A stretch of 64,000 bases of DNA from positions 186,001-250,000 of the forward strand of contig NZ_NRIR01000007.1 of NCBI RefSeq assembly GCF_002282855.1, written 5' to 3'. Position 1 is the stretch's first letter. Each line of letters opens with the position of its first letter. Both the position numbers and the translations under genes were made by a program. The notes under the pieces are model-generated. The model worked only from the letters and a program-made list of their open reading frames with translations. It ran no database searches and was not told the DNA's origin. Source of the stretch: Paraferrimonas sedimenticola (GTDB lineage: Bacteria > Pseudomonadota > Gammaproteobacteria > Enterobacterales > Shewanellaceae). Positions 63,564 to 64,000 of the stretch are shown piece after piece.

Positions 63564-64000
63564 TTACTTCTCCTGCTCTTTGAGGGCTGCGATTCTGGAT
63601 GACAGGCTAAACAAACGGATAAAGCCTTCCGCGTGCTTCTGATTGTAGACCTCGTCCTCGTCAAAGGTGGCAAACGCCTCAGAATACAGGCTGTTATCTG
63701 ACTTGCGCTGGGCCACGGTAGCCTGGCCTTTGTAAAGCTTAATCACCACTTCACCATTGACCTTGCTCGCTAGCGACTCGGCCGCTGCCAGTTGGGCTTG
63801 CGCGGTATCGGTGAACCAACGACCGTCATACAACAAGTGGCTGAATTCCAATCCGATTTGCTCGCGGAAGTGGTGTGCTGACTTGTCTAGCACCAATGCT
63901 TCCACGCCACGCAGGGCTTCCATCATCACAGTACCGCCAGGGGTTTCGTAGCAACCGCGGGATTTCATGCCCACCAAGCGATTTTCGACGATATCGATAC
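63564..64000 (-). CDS. argG: argininosuccinate synthase (C-terminal part; 5' end beyond the window)
   Basis: ArgG joins citrulline and aspartate with ATP to make argininosuccinate. The frame is open to the right edge, where it reads [23 protein letters not shown], a family signature; the rest ([35 protein letters not shown]-like, [19 protein letters not shown]) is the C-terminal synthase domain. About 145 codons are visible of a usual 400. It is followed by argH(A) after 2 bases, so the two are co-translated. Confidence 0.95.
   Translation of the reverse strand, partial: IDIVENRLVGMKSRGCYETPGGTVMMEALRGVEALVLDKSAHHFREQIGLEFSHLLYDGRWFTDTAQAQLAAAESLASKVNGEVVIKLYKGQATVAQRKSDNSLYSEAFATFDEDEVYNQKHAEGFIRLFSLSSRIAALKEQEK

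Noticed and set aside
1-64000. CRISPR array, tRNA, rRNA, prophage or insertion sequence
   Set aside because: No regularly spaced repeats, transposase, integrase or phage proteins, and no tRNA or rRNA sequence were seen; gaps between genes are all under 300 bases.

Overview
The window is a piece of chromosome from a marine-type gammaproteobacterium of the order Alteromonadales, close to Shewanella/Ferrimonas. The reasons are the gene order gspD-gspC / hslR-hslO-pckA, the envZ-ompR / greB-tex block, the lexA-sulA pair next to a caa3-type cytochrome oxidase cluster, and an argH fused to an argA-type acetyltransferase domain. This assignment rests on recalled gene order and protein families, not on a database search. 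Coding density is very high: no gap between genes exceeds 300 bases, many neighbours overlap by 2 to 47 bases, and I found no rRNA, tRNA, insertion sequence, integrase or CRISPR array. Layout, left to right: type II secretion genes gspC-gspD (leaving the window at the left edge); hslR-hslO redox/heat chaperones and pckA (1-5.9 kb); an FHS-type sugar permease with a LacI-type operator, a PepSY protein, rlmJ and a Yip1-like membrane protein (6-10.7 kb); envZ-ompR, greB, tex, bioH and comF (10.7-17.9 kb); an M14 peptidase, nfuA with an IscR-like site, and an alkylation-repair group (Ada-like, DMT permease, AlkA-like) (17.9-23.7 kb); a MATE transporter and a polysaccharide deacetylase (23.7-26.2 kb); a complete haem A / cytochrome c oxidase operon sco-ctaB-ctaA-hyp-SURF1-coxC-ctaG-coxA-coxB, read right to left (26.1-34.9 kb); the SOS operon lexA-sulA with its operator (35-36.3 kb); a small group of AT-richer membrane/lipoprotein genes (36.5-38.2 kb); a self-contained TetR-regulated envelope transport locus (38.4-44.2 kb); a secreted two-domain protein (44.4-46.4 kb); plsB and an aromatic amino acid permease (46.5-50.2 kb); a ParA/ribbon-helix-helix cassette (50.3-51.5 kb); a Cus-type copper/silver efflux operon (51.5-56.8 kb); ubiC, a FliL-like gene, glpEG (56.9-59.2 kb); kbl-tdh threonine degradation (59.2-61.5 kb); and argG-argH(A) arginine biosynthesis (61.6-64 kb), leaving at the right edge. 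Most of the window is housekeeping, and its genes work in familiar operons. The parts least explained by known systems are three. The first is the TetR / LolA-like carrier / two FtsX-type permeases / ABC ATPase / outer-membrane barrel locus at 38.4-44.2 kb, which looks like a complete trans-envelope route for a hydrophobic substrate. The second is the chromosomal ParA plus ribbon-helix-helix gene pair with its own AT-rich operator-like repeats and a terminator folded around the stop codon. The third is the secreted proline-linker protein at 44.4-46.4 kb. Start codons were revised wherever an upstream extension lacked a ribosome binding site or overran a neighbour. Functional calls come from sequence motifs and remembered families; no searches were run.
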